Below, piece by piece: positions 43,046-57,195 of a stretch of DNA of 64,000 nucleotides. A model generated the notes under the pieces. It did not search any database. It saw nothing but the letters and a program-made list of their open reading frames with translations, and was not told the DNA's origin. Both the position numbers and the translations under genes were made by a program. The number at the start of each line of letters is the position of its first letter. Position 1 is the stretch's first letter. The DNA lies in NCBI GenBank assembly GCA_933228675.1, contig OW121741.1, forward strand, positions 112,400,361-112,464,360, in the 5' to 3' direction. This DNA comes from Stomorhina lunata (lineage: Eukaryota; Arthropoda; Insecta; Diptera; Rhiniidae).

Positions 43046-46000
43046 AGTCTATATCTATATATTTTCCTGTAGTCTTCTTACAATTTATGAAAGTTTTCGT
43101 AAATCCCTTGAAGATCACTTTCGCCCTTTATTGTCCTTTTAAAATAAAGGGATTGAAAATGTTGTTTGTAGTATTTATGTGTTTTTATTGTCATTTCATG
43201 TTGTGTATTTGCTGCAAAATTTTTTAAATTTTTTTATCTTCATATTTTTGCATCTCATTGGCAACTACTTGATGCGACAAATAAGTACTCAAACTCGGTT
43301 ACAAGTTGATATTTGTTGTTAGTGTTGACTTTTTAATGATTTCCCACTTTAGTTGCAACCGTAGTCAAGTGGTTTTCGGTTAAAGTGGTTCTTTTTTATT
43401 TTTTTTTTTTCTGTTATAGCCAATAAGCTGAGCTCATTTTGTAAGGAAATGGATAAATAAATGAGTAACAAATAGGAAATAAAAATTTTTTTCTATGAAA
43501 ATAATAGGTACTAGACAATTTTTTAGCTTTTTATTAACATTTTTTGAATGAGGAACTTTTTCGTTTTTACAAAATTTGTCTATTAAAATTATTGTTGCTA
43601 TTTAGTATAGAAATTTTTCCAAAAAAAAACATTTTTCTGAGCATAATTTGTTAAAAAAAAATCTTTCAATTACTGCCAAATCATTAAACTTTTTAGCCTT
43701 TTGAAATTCTCATAAATAATGATCGATATAAATAATGACCATTTCGCTCCATAAACTCAAAAACCTCAAGGCTTCGTTAGCGTTTCAATATACATTCGAT
43801 ACTTTAATCTTTTTACACCATTTAATATGCCTTTCAATTATAACAACGCAAAAGCTTTGACTAATTTAATATCCTTGCAACCCATTCTTAAAGAAAAAAA
43901 TCTATCATCAGCATACATGCATAACAAGGATTATAACTCTTATTTCAAACAAAAAATAAAACACACTGACGGACGGACAGACAGATATACAATAGCAATT
44001 GGAAAATTCATAGTAAATGGCACATGAAAGGTGTAATGTTTTTAATACCTTTTAATCTTCTACACGTAGAAAAATATACAGAAATAAAACAACTTTTAAT
44101 AGAAAAATAAAAATATGTTGAATATTTCTTTCTAATTTTTGCCATTGAGCCCTTAACATTTATGAAATTATTTTTCTCGCTGTATTCCTTTTACACTTAC
44201 ACATTATATGCGTAAAAAAAAGACCAATTTATGTCTGAACTCCGTGGTAGAAAAATATAAATTGCCTTCGTAAGTGTATTTTGTATGCTATGGGATCTGT
44301 TGAGTCAGTATGTGTATGTGTGTTCCTCAACGTGTTCAAGCTACGCCTGTATATATGCAATAGCGTTTGAATGTTATAAATGGGTATTTGTTTCCTGGTT
44401 ACAACAAATAAGTATCAATAAGTAAGAAACGCAGTAAAAAATCTTAACTGAAGTAAATCTAGCACCTGGGATACAGGGAAACAAAATAAACATTCATTTT
44501 TTCTACTAAAGGTATAATGTTATTGTTACTACAGCTAGACAGTCTGGTAGGGACTACAGCAGTGGGTGGATTTAAAAGTTTGTTTAACAATAGTATATAA
44601 TAATAAAAGTATAAGTATTAGTATTAGCAGTATTAGTATTAGTCTATGTCTAAGCCTATTTCTTAGTTTATACTCTAGTTTATGTTAGTCTATATATTAG
44701 TTTATGTCTTAGTCTACATCTCTGTCTGTGTATTAATCGAGGCGCTATATTATTAATCCTGTTTATCATCCTTCACCTCTAATCCTTTTCTATTCATCCA
44801 CCTAAAAATAGCTGCTACATATAGCAAATTAAGGAATATAAGTGCATTTGTAGTTATTTTCATATTTTCTACCAAGATAGATCACATACATACTTACCGT
44901 TGGATAGCCATAAACACTCAAAGCTACTTACATTAAGCCTGGCTGCTTGATTTTTCGTCCTTCCTTCTGCATGTGTTCTATAGCACTAACGCACTAGAAT
45001 TTCACATGCAATAATAACAACAGACATATTGATGTTCGATATCGGTGAATATTTTACAATTTTTATGTGAAGCTCTAAAAAAACAGGAGTGAAAAGAAAT
45101 GAAGTCTTTAAATTTACAATACAATTGAATCAAATGAAAATGTTTAGGAGAAAAATTTAAAGATTTTGAAAAATTTAATAACATTTGGAAGTAATTGAAA
45201 ATTCGTCAAAAAGAAAGTTTCTCGTCTTGATTAAATTCCTTCAAATTTTTGTTATTGGATAAAAGAGTAAATTCTTGCTGTTATTATTTTATTTTTTTTT
45301 TTCTTATAACAATTGTGTATATTGTTTGAAGTTAAGTAAAAGATATTGCTTACCCGAAGCAAAAGTAAAGAATTTATAGGGATGTGTGTTTTAAGGTTTA
45401 CAGCACATACATACGTATGCAAACACATATCCTACATGCATATCGTATGTATATGTGATATACACAAACATACCTATTTACCTTTATATCAATGGTTTAC
45501 CATGTAAAATTTATGATGTTGTTTTTAGCCAAAAGGTATGAACAACATGAACTCAGGCACAGACACATACTCTCTTACATTTATTAACTGTAAAATAAAA
45601 GAGAAAAAAAAAACTTAATATACAAACACATGTACATTTGGAGAAATTCTCATAAGTGCCTTTTATTTTAAAAACACATAAACACACATTCGAAAACACA
45701 CGCACTTACTCCTAAAAACCGGAAAGATACCAATTGAAAAAAGTAGCAAAATAGGAATAACACTAACATTGTTCTAGCCTTTCTTTTGTTGTTATTGTTG
45801 TTCATTGCTTGTAAAAATTTGTTGAACATTATTTTTTTTTTGTGTGTTCATTGTTTTTGTTGTTGCTGATGTTCTCGATTATTTCCAATGAACATTAAAG
45901 CCATCAAATGGACATGTGTAATAAATGTGGGTATTTTTGCACAAAGTAACTTTGTTTTTTAATTTATCGTTATCATTTACTTTTTTTCTTCATCGACATA

Positions 46001-46237
46001 TTTTTAATTTTCAAACAAAAAACAACAAAACGGGGTAAAAAGGGATAAAAACCTAGCAAAATTTTCGAAGTATGAAACAATTTGTGGAAAGGTAATAAAA
46101 AAACCTACAAAGAAGATTTGATTAAAGTAATTGATTTTTATGTTCCATTTAATTTTCTTGTAAATAATGTTATGAGATGTTAAAAACAAAAAAAAATATT
46201 TAATTTAAAAATTGTATTCATTTTAATTAATGCAAAA
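43046..46237. other. AT-rich spacer, no gene recognised
   Basis: Contains a GACGGACGGACAGACAGATA tract at 43969-43988 like those in fly dispersed repeats, a decayed patch of 12-mer satellite at about 44600-44745 (GTATTAG, CTATGTCTAAGCC, TTTATGTCTTAGTC), and ACATACATA/ATGTATATG simple sequence near 45405-45470. Short open frames (43827-44027, minus 45002-45184) show no recognisable domains. Confidence 0.5.
44600..44745. repeat. Decayed 12-mer satellite patch
   Basis: Tandem variants of TTAGTATTAG pass into TTAGTCTATGTCTAAGCC and TTATGTCTTAGTCTACATC, in the same orientation as the main 12-mer blocks. Too diverged to count units. Confidence 0.65.
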
Positions 46238-46561
46238 ATTACACAGTACAACATTTTTTAGGTGATCGATTCGGGACTCAGTTTTGATAATTGTTTATGA
46301 AAGTATCCCCAAAAAGAAGAACTTCTGCATCATTCGTTTGGTCGTGGTACATCCAATAATAATTTAAAATTTATTTGAAATTAGTAAGTAATGTATAGGG
46401 AAATTTGTCAAGTTTTAGACTCATTTGTTTTTGAAAGGTTGGTTGCGTATACTTAATATAAATGTTAACCAAACACCAAATATCAATTATACGTAATGTA
46501 AGCCTAAACAAATTCCTCTATACGATACCTGCTAACATTAAATTAATTATACCCTTCACCA

Positions 46562-46569
46562 CCATAGGT
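46562..46569. repeat. 8-bp target-site duplication, left
   Basis: CCATAGGT immediately before the terminal repeat TAGGGTTGCCAG. The same eight bases follow the other terminal repeat at 48315-48322. Eight bases is the duplication length of hAT transposons. Confidence 0.88.
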
Positions 46570-48314
46570 TAGGGTTGCCAGTCAGGCTGGATTCGACTGG
46601 ATTGTCCAGCTTTTTTAGTGCTTGTCCAGTATCAAGCTAAAATTAAATTTGTCCAGCTAAAAGGTAAAGAATTAAATTTTTTATATTTAAAAAAAAAACT
46701 ATATTTATGATAATGAACGCAAAAGTGTATTTTTGTCTTTTTTACTAAGCGATTTATGCGTTGATTACTTGATCAAGTTAATTTTGTAATAAAATTACCC
46801 TCTATCAAATTTTCCCATTGTATTTACTTCACTTAAATGGCCTATATTTACAACCTATTTTAGAATTCTAATTCTTCAATTTTTTAAGTCAAGCTTTAAA
46901 AGATTTTCATCTACTTCTACTTGGCCTTTGCATCGAATTTTCGTACGTCATTTTTTATGAGTTCATTCTGGATCGTTTTTGAATACTTTTCTTGCAGAAG
47001 TATTTTTATCCATTCGCACAATATGCTCTAGCCAACGCCGCCGCTGCGGTTTGATGCGTTTTACTATATCTATATTCATGGTTTATTCGATGTCGATATT
47101 CATTTCTCTCAAAAACTCAAAGAATAGCTTCAACTTCTTGTGCAAGTGCCTATCATTCAGCACCATATAATAACACAGGTAGTAAAAGCGTTTTATAGAG
47201 AGTGTCTTTAGTTCAAACAGAAAGAGCTTTATTTCTTAGCTGCCTGCTTAAGCCAAAATAACATCTGTTGGCAAGCATGATTCTACGTTTGATTTAGAAA
47301 CTTATATCGTTATTTATGTTGACGGCTGTACAAAGGTAAACAAATTCTTTTACAACTTCGAAATTTTAGTTCTCACGATCACTCTTGTGAACTATCTGTT
47401 TGTAGAAACCATCAGTTCTATTTTTGATTCATTGACCCATTTTATTAGATTTCTTCTCGATATGTGAAAAGGCGGCAGCAACCTCGTGCACTGTGCGAGG
47501 TACGATTGTAGGTAACACAATATTGATGAGATCGCATGACAACTACCGCCTTGTCTGAATCCCCGTTTAGTTATGAAGGACTCCGAGAGGCTCTTATTTA
47601 TTTTAACTGTTGAGGTTGTATCCGTTTATGTCATCCTGCATAGTCTCATTAACTTCCTAGGGTTGCCAAACTCAGACATTACATTAAACACCTTTGTTCG
47701 TATCGGTCTGTCAAAAGCATTTGTAGTAAACAAAGAGATGATATGTATCAATTTGTTTCTCTTGTGTTTTCTCCAGGGTTTGATGTAGCGTGAAGATCTG
47801 GTCAGTGGTATATTTACCCGGTCTAAAGCCACGTTATTAGGTACCAATTATTTCGTTAACTTTGGCCTTTTACCTTTCACACAATAAGGTCGATATTATC
47901 TTATATGCAATTGAAAGAAGACTTATACCTCTATAATTGGCACATACAGTTTTATTTAATTTGTTTGTGGACTGAACAAGGAACACTTAGACTCCAATCG
48001 TCCGGCATACGTTCTTCTAACTACATGGTTTTTATAAGCTGGGACATAAATGATTATCAACTCCCACCTCCTGCCTTAAAAAGCTCTGCTCTGCTCCTCC
48101 TGCCTTAAAAAGCTCTGTCGGCACCCGCAGATTTATTACTTTTCAGTTATTGTAATTTTAACCCCATTTTGATTTGTTCGGGCATGCCATCTTATCTACT
48201 TTCATTTGGTACTTACAATTTGCAAAATTTATTAATGTCCAGCTAATTTTTGGGTTGTCAAGCTTTTTTTTACCTTATGTCCAGGTTTTTCCTGGTTTGT
48301 GTCTGGCAACCCTA
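46570..48314. mobile_element. hAT-like non-autonomous DNA transposon
   Basis: A 1745-bp unit with perfect 12-bp terminal inverted repeats, TAGGGTTGCCAG at 46570-46581 and CTGGCAACCCTA at 48303-48314, flanked by an 8-bp direct duplication. Sub-terminal GTCCAG motifs occur several times near each end (about 46603, 46623, 46650 and about 48237, 48281), as expected of transposase-binding repeats in hAT elements. No hAT transposase frame is present. Instead the interior holds a broken LINE reverse transcriptase, so this is either a deletion derivative hit by a LINE or an element that captured one. Confidence 0.85.
46930..48175 (-). pseudogene. Decayed non-LTR reverse transcriptase inside the hAT-like element
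   Basis: Reading the minus strand from about 48175 downwards, fragments of a reverse transcriptase appear in the right order but in several frames with stops: an AELFKAGG-like piece (48120-48060), a MPDDW motif near 48015, a FRPGKST-like region near 47820, AFDRPIRTKVFNVMSEFG at about 47710-47655, KLMRLCRMT to 47626, a GFRQG motif near 47545, an LLYGAE-like region near 47170 and a WLEHIVRMD motif near 47020. The family is a LINE different from the R1-clade copies in this window. A 29-bp internal tandem duplication lies at about 48071-48128. It is clearly non-functional. Confidence 0.8.
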
Positions 48315-48322
48315 CCATAGGT
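48315..48322. repeat. 8-bp target-site duplication, right
   Basis: CCATAGGT directly after the terminal repeat CTGGCAACCCTA, matching 46562-46569. Confidence 0.88.
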
Positions 48323-48891
48323 GGAAAGGGTATATTGGGTGAAATTTGGCACAGGCTCAGATTTTGGTCCAAGGACGATCCCTATTCTTTTTGTGTGAAA
48401 TCGGATTACTATTTAGGGTACTTTCCATAGGGATGCCTTCCCGGAATAGAGTTTTTGGTTCTTTACAGCCACAAATTTAGTTGTATTTTAATAATATTCA
48501 GCACAAATATTGCTTATTATAACCCTAATTAGTGTTCCTAATTTTGTAGAAATCTGCACATATTTGACCATACCTTCCATACAAGACACATTCTCAAAAT
48601 ACTTTTATATACACATAAAAGCACGTTAATAACTCTAAAGATAGATGCATTTGATTACTTAAACTTCGCACAGATGAATATTTTAATATGAACCAATAAC
48701 TAAAATTTGGTAACAATCGGTCCACAATTGACCCTAGCTCCCATATGAGGCCTTTTGCCGGAAATAATATAATTCTCAAAATTAAAAAAAAAAATACCTC
48801 TTAGTATATGTACATATGTATGTCTCTAAGATTTAAGGAAAACTTGTTTAATTGTTGGTCCATATTTGACCTTAATAGTGAAGGGTATGAT

Positions 48892-48913
48892 ATAGTCGGG
48901 CTAGACCGACTAT
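48892..48913. other. Terminal hairpin of a dispersed repeat
   Basis: ATAGTCGG at 48892-48899 pairs with CCGACTAT at 48906-48913 over a 6-base loop. It follows GAAGGGTATGAT and precedes CTTTTCTTACTTGTTTT. A similar hairpin lies at 58955-58970. Confidence 0.6.
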
Positions 48914-49050
48914 AGCTTTTCTTACTTGTTTTAAATTGATATTTGACGTACCATGACCAAAAGAATGATACAGAAGTTTTTATTTTAAGGCTACTTTCAT
49001 ACACAATTATCAGAATTGAGTCTCGAAATCATGTGTTGTACTGTGTAATC

Positions 49051-49336
49051 ATTCATAACTAAAATTAACGATTAAAAATTCAAAGAGTATAGAGTGATCT
49101 GTGATTACACGAATCAATTCACAATAATTAAATGTTTTAAATTATTTGATGAAAACAATATAGTTTGATTTTTTTTTGCAACTCGTACAAGACATAACCA
49201 AATAATCTAAGATCTGTTATCAGCAAAAAAAATCAAAATTCGTACCAACAATTGATTTTTTAAAAATTCTTCAATTTATATATAATAGTTCGATTTTCTT
49301 GGAAACTATAACAGATACAGCAAAATAGACCAAAAT
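49051..49336. other. AT-rich spacer before the second 11-bp satellite
   Basis: No gene or repeat recognised. The satellite starts abruptly after CAAAATAGACCAAAAT with no decayed units. Confidence 0.6.
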
Positions 49337-52300
49337 CTATGACTAGACTATGACTAGACTATGACTAGACTATGACTAGACTATGACTAGACTATGACTA
49401 GACTATGACTAGACTATGACTAGACTATGACTAGACTATGACTAGACTATGACTAGACTATGACTAGACTATGACTAGACTATGACTAGACTATGACTAG
49501 ACTATGACTAGACTATGACTAGACTATGACTAGACTATGACTAGACTATGACTAGACTATGACTAGACTATGACTAGACTATGACTAGACTATGACTAGA
49601 CTATGACTAGACTATGACTAGACTATGACTAGACTATGACTAGACTATGACTAGACTATGACTAGACTATGACTAGACTATGACTAGACTATGACTAGAC
49701 TATGACTAGACTATGACTAGACTATGACTAGACTATGACTAGACTATGACTAGACTATGACTAGACTATGACTAGACTATGACTAGACTATGACTAGACT
49801 ATGACTAGACTATGACTAGACTATGACTAGACTATGACTAGACTATGACTAGACTATGACTAGACTATGACTAGACTATGACTAGACTATGACTAGACTA
49901 TGACTAGACTATGACTAGACTATGACTAGACTATGACTAGACTATGACTAGACTATGACTAGACTATGACTAGACTATGACTAGACTATGACTAGACTAT
50001 GACTAGACTATGACTAGACTATGACTAGACTATGACTAGACTATGACTAGACTATGACTAGACTATGACTAGACTATGACTAGACTATGACTAGACTATG
50101 ACTAGACTATGACTAGACTATGACTAGACTATGACTAGACTATGACTAGACTATGACTAGACTATGACTAGACTATGACTAGACTATGACTAGACTATGA
50201 CTAGACTATGACTAGACTATGACTAGACTATGACTAGACTATGACTAGACTATGACTAGACTATGACTAGACTATGACTAGACTATGACTAGACTATGAC
50301 TAGACTATGACTAGACTATGACTAGACTATGACTAGACTATGACTAGACTATGACTAGACTATGACTAGACTATGACTAGACTATGACTAGACTATGACT
50401 AGACTATGACTAGACTATGACTAGACTATGACTAGACTATGACTAGACTATGACTAGACTATGACTAGACTATGACTAGACTATGACTAGACTATGACTA
50501 GACTATGACTAGACTATGACTAGACTATGACTAGACTATGACTAGACTATGACTAGACTATGACTAGACTATGACTAGACTATGACTAGACTATGACTAG
50601 ACTATGACTAGACTATGACTAGACTATGACTAGACTATGACTAGACTATGACTAGACTATGACTAGACTATGACTAGACTATGACTAGACTATGACTAGA
50701 CTATGACTAGACTATGACTAGACTATGACTAGACTATGACTAGACTATGACTAGACTATGACTAGACTATGACTAGACTATGACTAGACTATGACTAGAC
50801 TATGACTAGACTATGACTAGACTATGACTAGACTATGACTAGACTATGACTAGACTATGACTAGACTATGACTAGACTATGACTAGACTATGACTAGACT
50901 ATGACTAGACTATGACTAGACTATGACTAGACTATGACTAGACTATGACTAGACTATGACTAGACTATGACTAGACTATGACTAGACTATGACTAGACTA
51001 TGACTAGACTATGACTAGACTATGACTAGACTATGACTAGACTATGACTAGACTATGACTAGACTATGACTAGACTATGACTAGACTATGACTAGACTAT
51101 GACTAGACTATGACTAGACTATGACTAGACTATGACTAGACTATGACTAGACTATGACTAGACTATGACTAGACTATGACTAGACTATGACTAGACTATG
51201 ACTAGACTATGACTAGACTATGACTAGACTATGACTAGACTATGACTAGACTATGACTAGACTATGACTAGACTATGACTAGACTATGACTAGACTATGA
51301 CTAGACTATGACTAGACTATGACTAGACTATGACTAGACTATGACTAGACTATGACTAGACTATGACTAGACTATGACTAGACTATGACTAGACTATGAC
51401 TAGACTATGACTAGACTATGACTAGACTATGACTAGACTATGACTAGACTATGACTAGACTATGACTAGACTATGACTAGACTATGACTAGACTATGACT
51501 AGACTATGACTAGACTATGACTAGACTATGACTAGACTATGACTAGACTATGACTAGACTATGACTAGACTATGACTAGACTATGACTAGACTATGACTA
51601 GACTATGACTAGACTATGACTAGACTATGACTAGACTATGACTAGACTATGACTAGACTATGACTAGACTATGACTAGACTATGACTAGACTATGACTAG
51701 ACTATGACTAGACTATGACTAGACTATGACTAGACTATGACTAGACTATGACTAGACTATGACTAGACTATGACTAGACTATGACTAGACTATGACTAGA
51801 CTATGACTAGACTATGACTAGACTATGACTAGACTATGACTAGACTATGACTAGACTATGACTAGACTATGACTAGACTATGACTAGACTATGACTAGAC
51901 TATGACTAGACTATGACTAGACTATGACTAGACTATGACTAGACTATGACTAGACTATGACTAGACTATGACTAGACTATGACTAGACTATGACTAGACT
52001 ATGACTAGACTATGACTAGACTATGACTAGACTATGACTAGACTATGACTAGACTATGACTAGACTATGACTAGACTATGACTAGACTATGACTAGACTA
52101 TGACTAGACTATGACTAGACTATGACTAGACTATGACTAGACTATGACTAGACTATGACTAGACTATGACTAGACTATGACTAGACTATGACTAGACTAT
52201 GACTAGACTATGACTAGACTATGACTAGACTATGACTAGACTATGACTAGACTATGACTAGACTATGACTAGACTATGACTAGACTATGACTAGACTATG

Positions 52301-55300
52301 ACTAGACTATGACTAGACTATGACTAGACTATGACTAGACTATGACTAGACTATGACTAGACTATGACTAGACTATGACTAGACTATGACTAGACTATGA
52401 CTAGACTATGACTAGACTATGACTAGACTATGACTAGACTATGACTAGACTATGACTAGACTATGACTAGACTATGACTAGACTATGACTAGACTATGAC
52501 TAGACTATGACTAGACTATGACTAGACTATGACTAGACTATGACTAGACTATGACTAGACTATGACTAGACTATGACTAGACTATGACTAGACTATGACT
52601 AGACTATGACTAGACTATGACTAGACTATGACTAGACTATGACTAGACTATGACTAGACTATGACTAGACTATGACTAGACTATGACTAGACTATGACTA
52701 GACTATGACTAGACTATGACTAGACTATGACTAGACTATGACTAGACTATGACTAGACTATGACTAGACTATGACTAGACTATGACTAGACTATGACTAG
52801 ACTATGACTAGACTATGACTAGACTATGACTAGACTATGACTAGACTATGACTAGACTATGACTAGACTATGACTAGACTATGACTAGACTATGACTAGA
52901 CTATGACTAGACTATGACTAGACTATGACTAGACTATGACTAGACTATGACTAGACTATGACTAGACTATGACTAGACTATGACTAGACTATGACTAGAC
53001 TATGACTAGACTATGACTAGACTATGACTAGACTATGACTAGACTATGACTAGACTATGACTAGACTATGACTAGACTATGACTAGACTATGACTAGACT
53101 ATGACTAGACTATGACTAGACTATGACTAGACTATGACTAGACTATGACTAGACTATGACTAGACTATGACTAGACTATGACTAGACTATGACTAGACTA
53201 TGACTAGACTATGACTAGACTATGACTAGACTATGACTAGACTATGACTAGACTATGACTAGACTATGACTAGACTATGACTAGACTATGACTAGACTAT
53301 GACTAGACTATGACTAGACTATGACTAGACTATGACTAGACTATGACTAGACTATGACTAGACTATGACTAGACTATGACTAGACTATGACTAGACTATG
53401 ACTAGACTATGACTAGACTATGACTAGACTATGACTAGACTATGACTAGACTATGACTAGACTATGACTAGACTATGACTAGACTATGACTAGACTATGA
53501 CTAGACTATGACTAGACTATGACTAGACTATGACTAGACTATGACTAGACTATGACTAGACTATGACTAGACTATGACTAGACTATGACTAGACTATGAC
53601 TAGACTATGACTAGACTATGACTAGACTATGACTAGACTATGACTAGACTATGACTAGACTATGACTAGACTATGACTAGACTATGACTAGACTATGACT
53701 AGACTATGACTAGACTATGACTAGACTATGACTAGACTATGACTAGACTATGACTAGACTATGACTAGACTATGACTAGACTATGACTAGACTATGACTA
53801 GACTATGACTAGACTATGACTAGACTATGACTAGACTATGACTAGACTATGACTAGACTATGACTAGACTATGACTAGACTATGACTAGACTATGACTAG
53901 ACTATGACTAGACTATGACTAGACTATGACTAGACTATGACTAGACTATGACTAGACTATGACTAGACTATGACTAGACTATGACTAGACTATGACTAGA
54001 CTATGACTAGACTATGACTAGACTATGACTAGACTATGACTAGACTATGACTAGACTATGACTAGACTATGACTAGACTATGACTAGACTATGACTAGAC
54101 TATGACTAGACTATGACTAGACTATGACTAGACTATGACTAGACTATGACTAGACTATGACTAGACTATGACTAGACTATGACTAGACTATGACTAGACT
54201 ATGACTAGACTATGACTAGACTATGACTAGACTATGACTAGACTATGACTAGACTATGACTAGACTATGACTAGACTATGACTAGACTATGACTAGACTA
54301 TGACTAGACTATGACTAGACTATGACTAGACTATGACTAGACTATGACTAGACTATGACTAGACTATGACTAGACTATGACTAGACTATGACTAGACTAT
54401 GACTAGACTATGACTAGACTATGACTAGACTATGACTAGACTATGACTAGACTATGACTAGACTATGACTAGACTATGACTAGACTATGACTAGACTATG
54501 ACTAGACTATGACTAGACTATGACTAGACTATGACTAGACTATGACTAGACTATGACTAGACTATGACTAGACTATGACTAGACTATGACTAGACTATGA
54601 CTAGACTATGACTAGACTATGACTAGACTATGACTAGACTATGACTAGACTATGACTAGACTATGACTAGACTATGACTAGACTATGACTAGACTATGAC
54701 TAGACTATGACTAGACTATGACTAGACTATGACTAGACTATGACTAGACTATGACTAGACTATGACTAGACTATGACTAGACTATGACTAGACTATGACT
54801 AGACTATGACTAGACTATGACTAGACTATGACTAGACTATGACTAGACTATGACTAGACTATGACTAGACTATGACTAGACTATGACTAGACTATGACTA
54901 GACTATGACTAGACTATGACTAGACTATGACTAGACTATGACTAGACTATGACTAGACTATGACTAGACTATGACTAGACTATGACTAGACTATGACTAG
55001 ACTATGACTAGACTATGACTAGACTATGACTAGACTATGACTAGACTATGACTAGACTATGACTAGACTATGACTAGACTATGACTAGACTATGACTAGA
55101 CTATGACTAGACTATGACTAGACTATGACTAGACTATGACTAGACTATGACTAGACTATGACTAGACTATGACTAGACTATGACTAGACTATGACTAGAC
55201 TATGACTAGACTATGACTAGACTATGACTAGACTATGACTAGACTATGACTAGACTATGACTAGACTATGACTAGACTATGACTAGACTATGACTAGACT

Positions 55301-57195
55301 ATGACTAGACTATGACTAGACTATGACTAGACTATGACTAGACTATGACTAGACTATGACTAGACTATGACTAGACTATGACTAGACTATGACTAGACTA
55401 TGACTAGACTATGACTAGACTATGACTAGACTATGACTAGACTATGACTAGACTATGACTAGACTATGACTAGACTATGACTAGACTATGACTAGACTAT
55501 GACTAGACTATGACTAGACTATGACTAGACTATGACTAGACTATGACTAGACTATGACTAGACTATGACTAGACTATGACTAGACTATGACTAGACTATG
55601 ACTAGACTATGACTAGACTATGACTAGACTATGACTAGACTATGACTAGACTATGACTAGACTATGACTAGACTATGACTAGACTATGACTAGACTATGA
55701 CTAGACTATGACTAGACTATGACTAGACTATGACTAGACTATGACTAGACTATGACTAGACTATGACTAGACTATGACTAGACTATGACTAGACTATGAC
55801 TAGACTATGACTAGACTATGACTAGACTATGACTAGACTATGACTAGACTATGACTAGACTATGACTAGACTATGACTAGACTATGACTAGACTATGACT
55901 AGACTATGACTAGACTATGACTAGACTATGACTAGACTATGACTAGACTATGACTAGACTATGACTAGACTATGACTAGACTATGACTAGACTATGACTA
56001 GACTATGACTAGACTATGACTAGACTATGACTAGACTATGACTAGACTATGACTAGACTATGACTAGACTATGACTAGACTATGACTAGACTATGACTAG
56101 ACTATGACTAGACTATGACTAGACTATGACTAGACTATGACTAGACTATGACTAGACTATGACTAGACTATGACTAGACTATGACTAGACTATGACTAGA
56201 CTATGACTAGACTATGACTAGACTATGACTAGACTATGACTAGACTATGACTAGACTATGACTAGACTATGACTAGACTATGACTAGACTATGACTAGAC
56301 TATGACTAGACTATGACTAGACTATGACTAGACTATGACTAGACTATGACTAGACTATGACTAGACTATGACTAGACTATGACTAGACTATGACTAGACT
56401 ATGACTAGACTATGACTAGACTATGACTAGACTATGACTAGACTATGACTAGACTATGACTAGACTATGACTAGACTATGACTAGACTATGACTAGACTA
56501 TGACTAGACTATGACTAGACTATGACTAGACTATGACTAGACTATGACTAGACTATGACTAGACTATGACTAGACTATGACTAGACTATGACTAGACTAT
56601 GACTAGACTATGACTAGACTATGACTAGACAATGACTAGACTATGACTAGACTATGACTAGACTATGACTAGACTATGACTAGACAATGACTAGACAATG
56701 ACTAGACTATGACTAGACTATGACTAGACTATGACTAGACTATGACTAGACAATGACTAGACTATGACTAGACTATGACTAGACTATGACTAGACTATGA
56801 CTAGACAATGACTAGACTATAACTACACTATGACTAGACTATGACTAGACTATGACTAGACTATGACTAGACTATGACTAGACTATGACTAGACTATGAC
56901 TAGACTATGACTAGACTATGACTAGACTATGACTAGACTATGACTAGACTATGACTAGACTATGACTAGACTATGACTAGACTATGACTAGACTATGACT
57001 AGACTATGACTAGACTATGACTAGACTATGACTAAACTATGACTAGACTATGACTAGACTATGACTAGACTATGACTAGACTATGACTAGACTATGACTA
57101 GACTATGACTAGACTATGACTAGACTATGACTAGACTATGACTAGACTATGACTAGACTATGACTAGACTATGACTAGACTATGACTAGACTATG
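49337..57195. repeat. 11-bp satellite array, unit ACTAGACTATG
   Basis: 7859 bp, about 714 tandem copies of ACTAGACTATG. I saw no variant from the sharp left edge to about 56630. From there to 57035 there are scattered changes (AATG for TATG at several units from about 56631 to 56808, ACTATAACTACAC near 56816-56828, ACTAAAC near 57032), then clean units to the end at 57195. The unit shares its first six bases, ACTAGA, with the 11-mer at 1-9262. No long frame is open because 11 is not a multiple of 3 and the unit contains TAG. Confidence 0.98.

Larger units (their letters stand above)
46545..48930. repeat. Dispersed fly repeat split by a hAT-like insertion
   Basis: Left piece ends ACCCTTCACCACCATAGGT; right piece resumes CCATAGGTGGAAAGGGTATA, so the uninterrupted sequence would read across the 8-bp duplication. 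The right piece carries GGTCCACAATTGACCCTAGC near 48718 and ends with the hairpin ATAGTCGG/CCGACTAT at 48892-48913. Related sequence in the opposite orientation occurs at about 58950-59120 (GAGAGCTAGGGCCAAATGTG, GTCGG/CCGAC hairpin). A terminal hairpin would fit a Helitron-like non-autonomous element, but the class is uncertain. Confidence 0.6.
46238..49050. mobile_element. Nested element bounded by inverted-repeat arms of about 110-140 bp
   Basis: The sequence from 46238 (ATTACACAGTACAACA) to about 46380 is found again, inverted and diverged, between about 48915 and 49050 (ending TGTTGTACTGTGTAAT). Matching blocks include GATAATTGT, TATGAAAGTA, ACTTCTG, TTTGGTC and GGTAC in the same order. 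Between the arms lie a dispersed repeat, a hAT-like insertion and a LINE fragment. Removing the hAT-like insertion leaves about 1.06 kb, a plausible size for a non-autonomous DNA element. Superfamily and target duplication of the outer element could not be determined. Confidence 0.65.

Noticed and set aside
43969..43988. GGACGGACAGAC tract as a regulatory site
   Set aside because: Similar tracts at 17968 and 59544 lie in or near dispersed repeats, so it is more likely transposon-derived.
47626..47847. Functional reverse transcriptase gene
   Set aside because: Motifs such as KVFNVMSEFG and GFRQG are recognisable but scattered over different frames with stops; it is a dead fragment.
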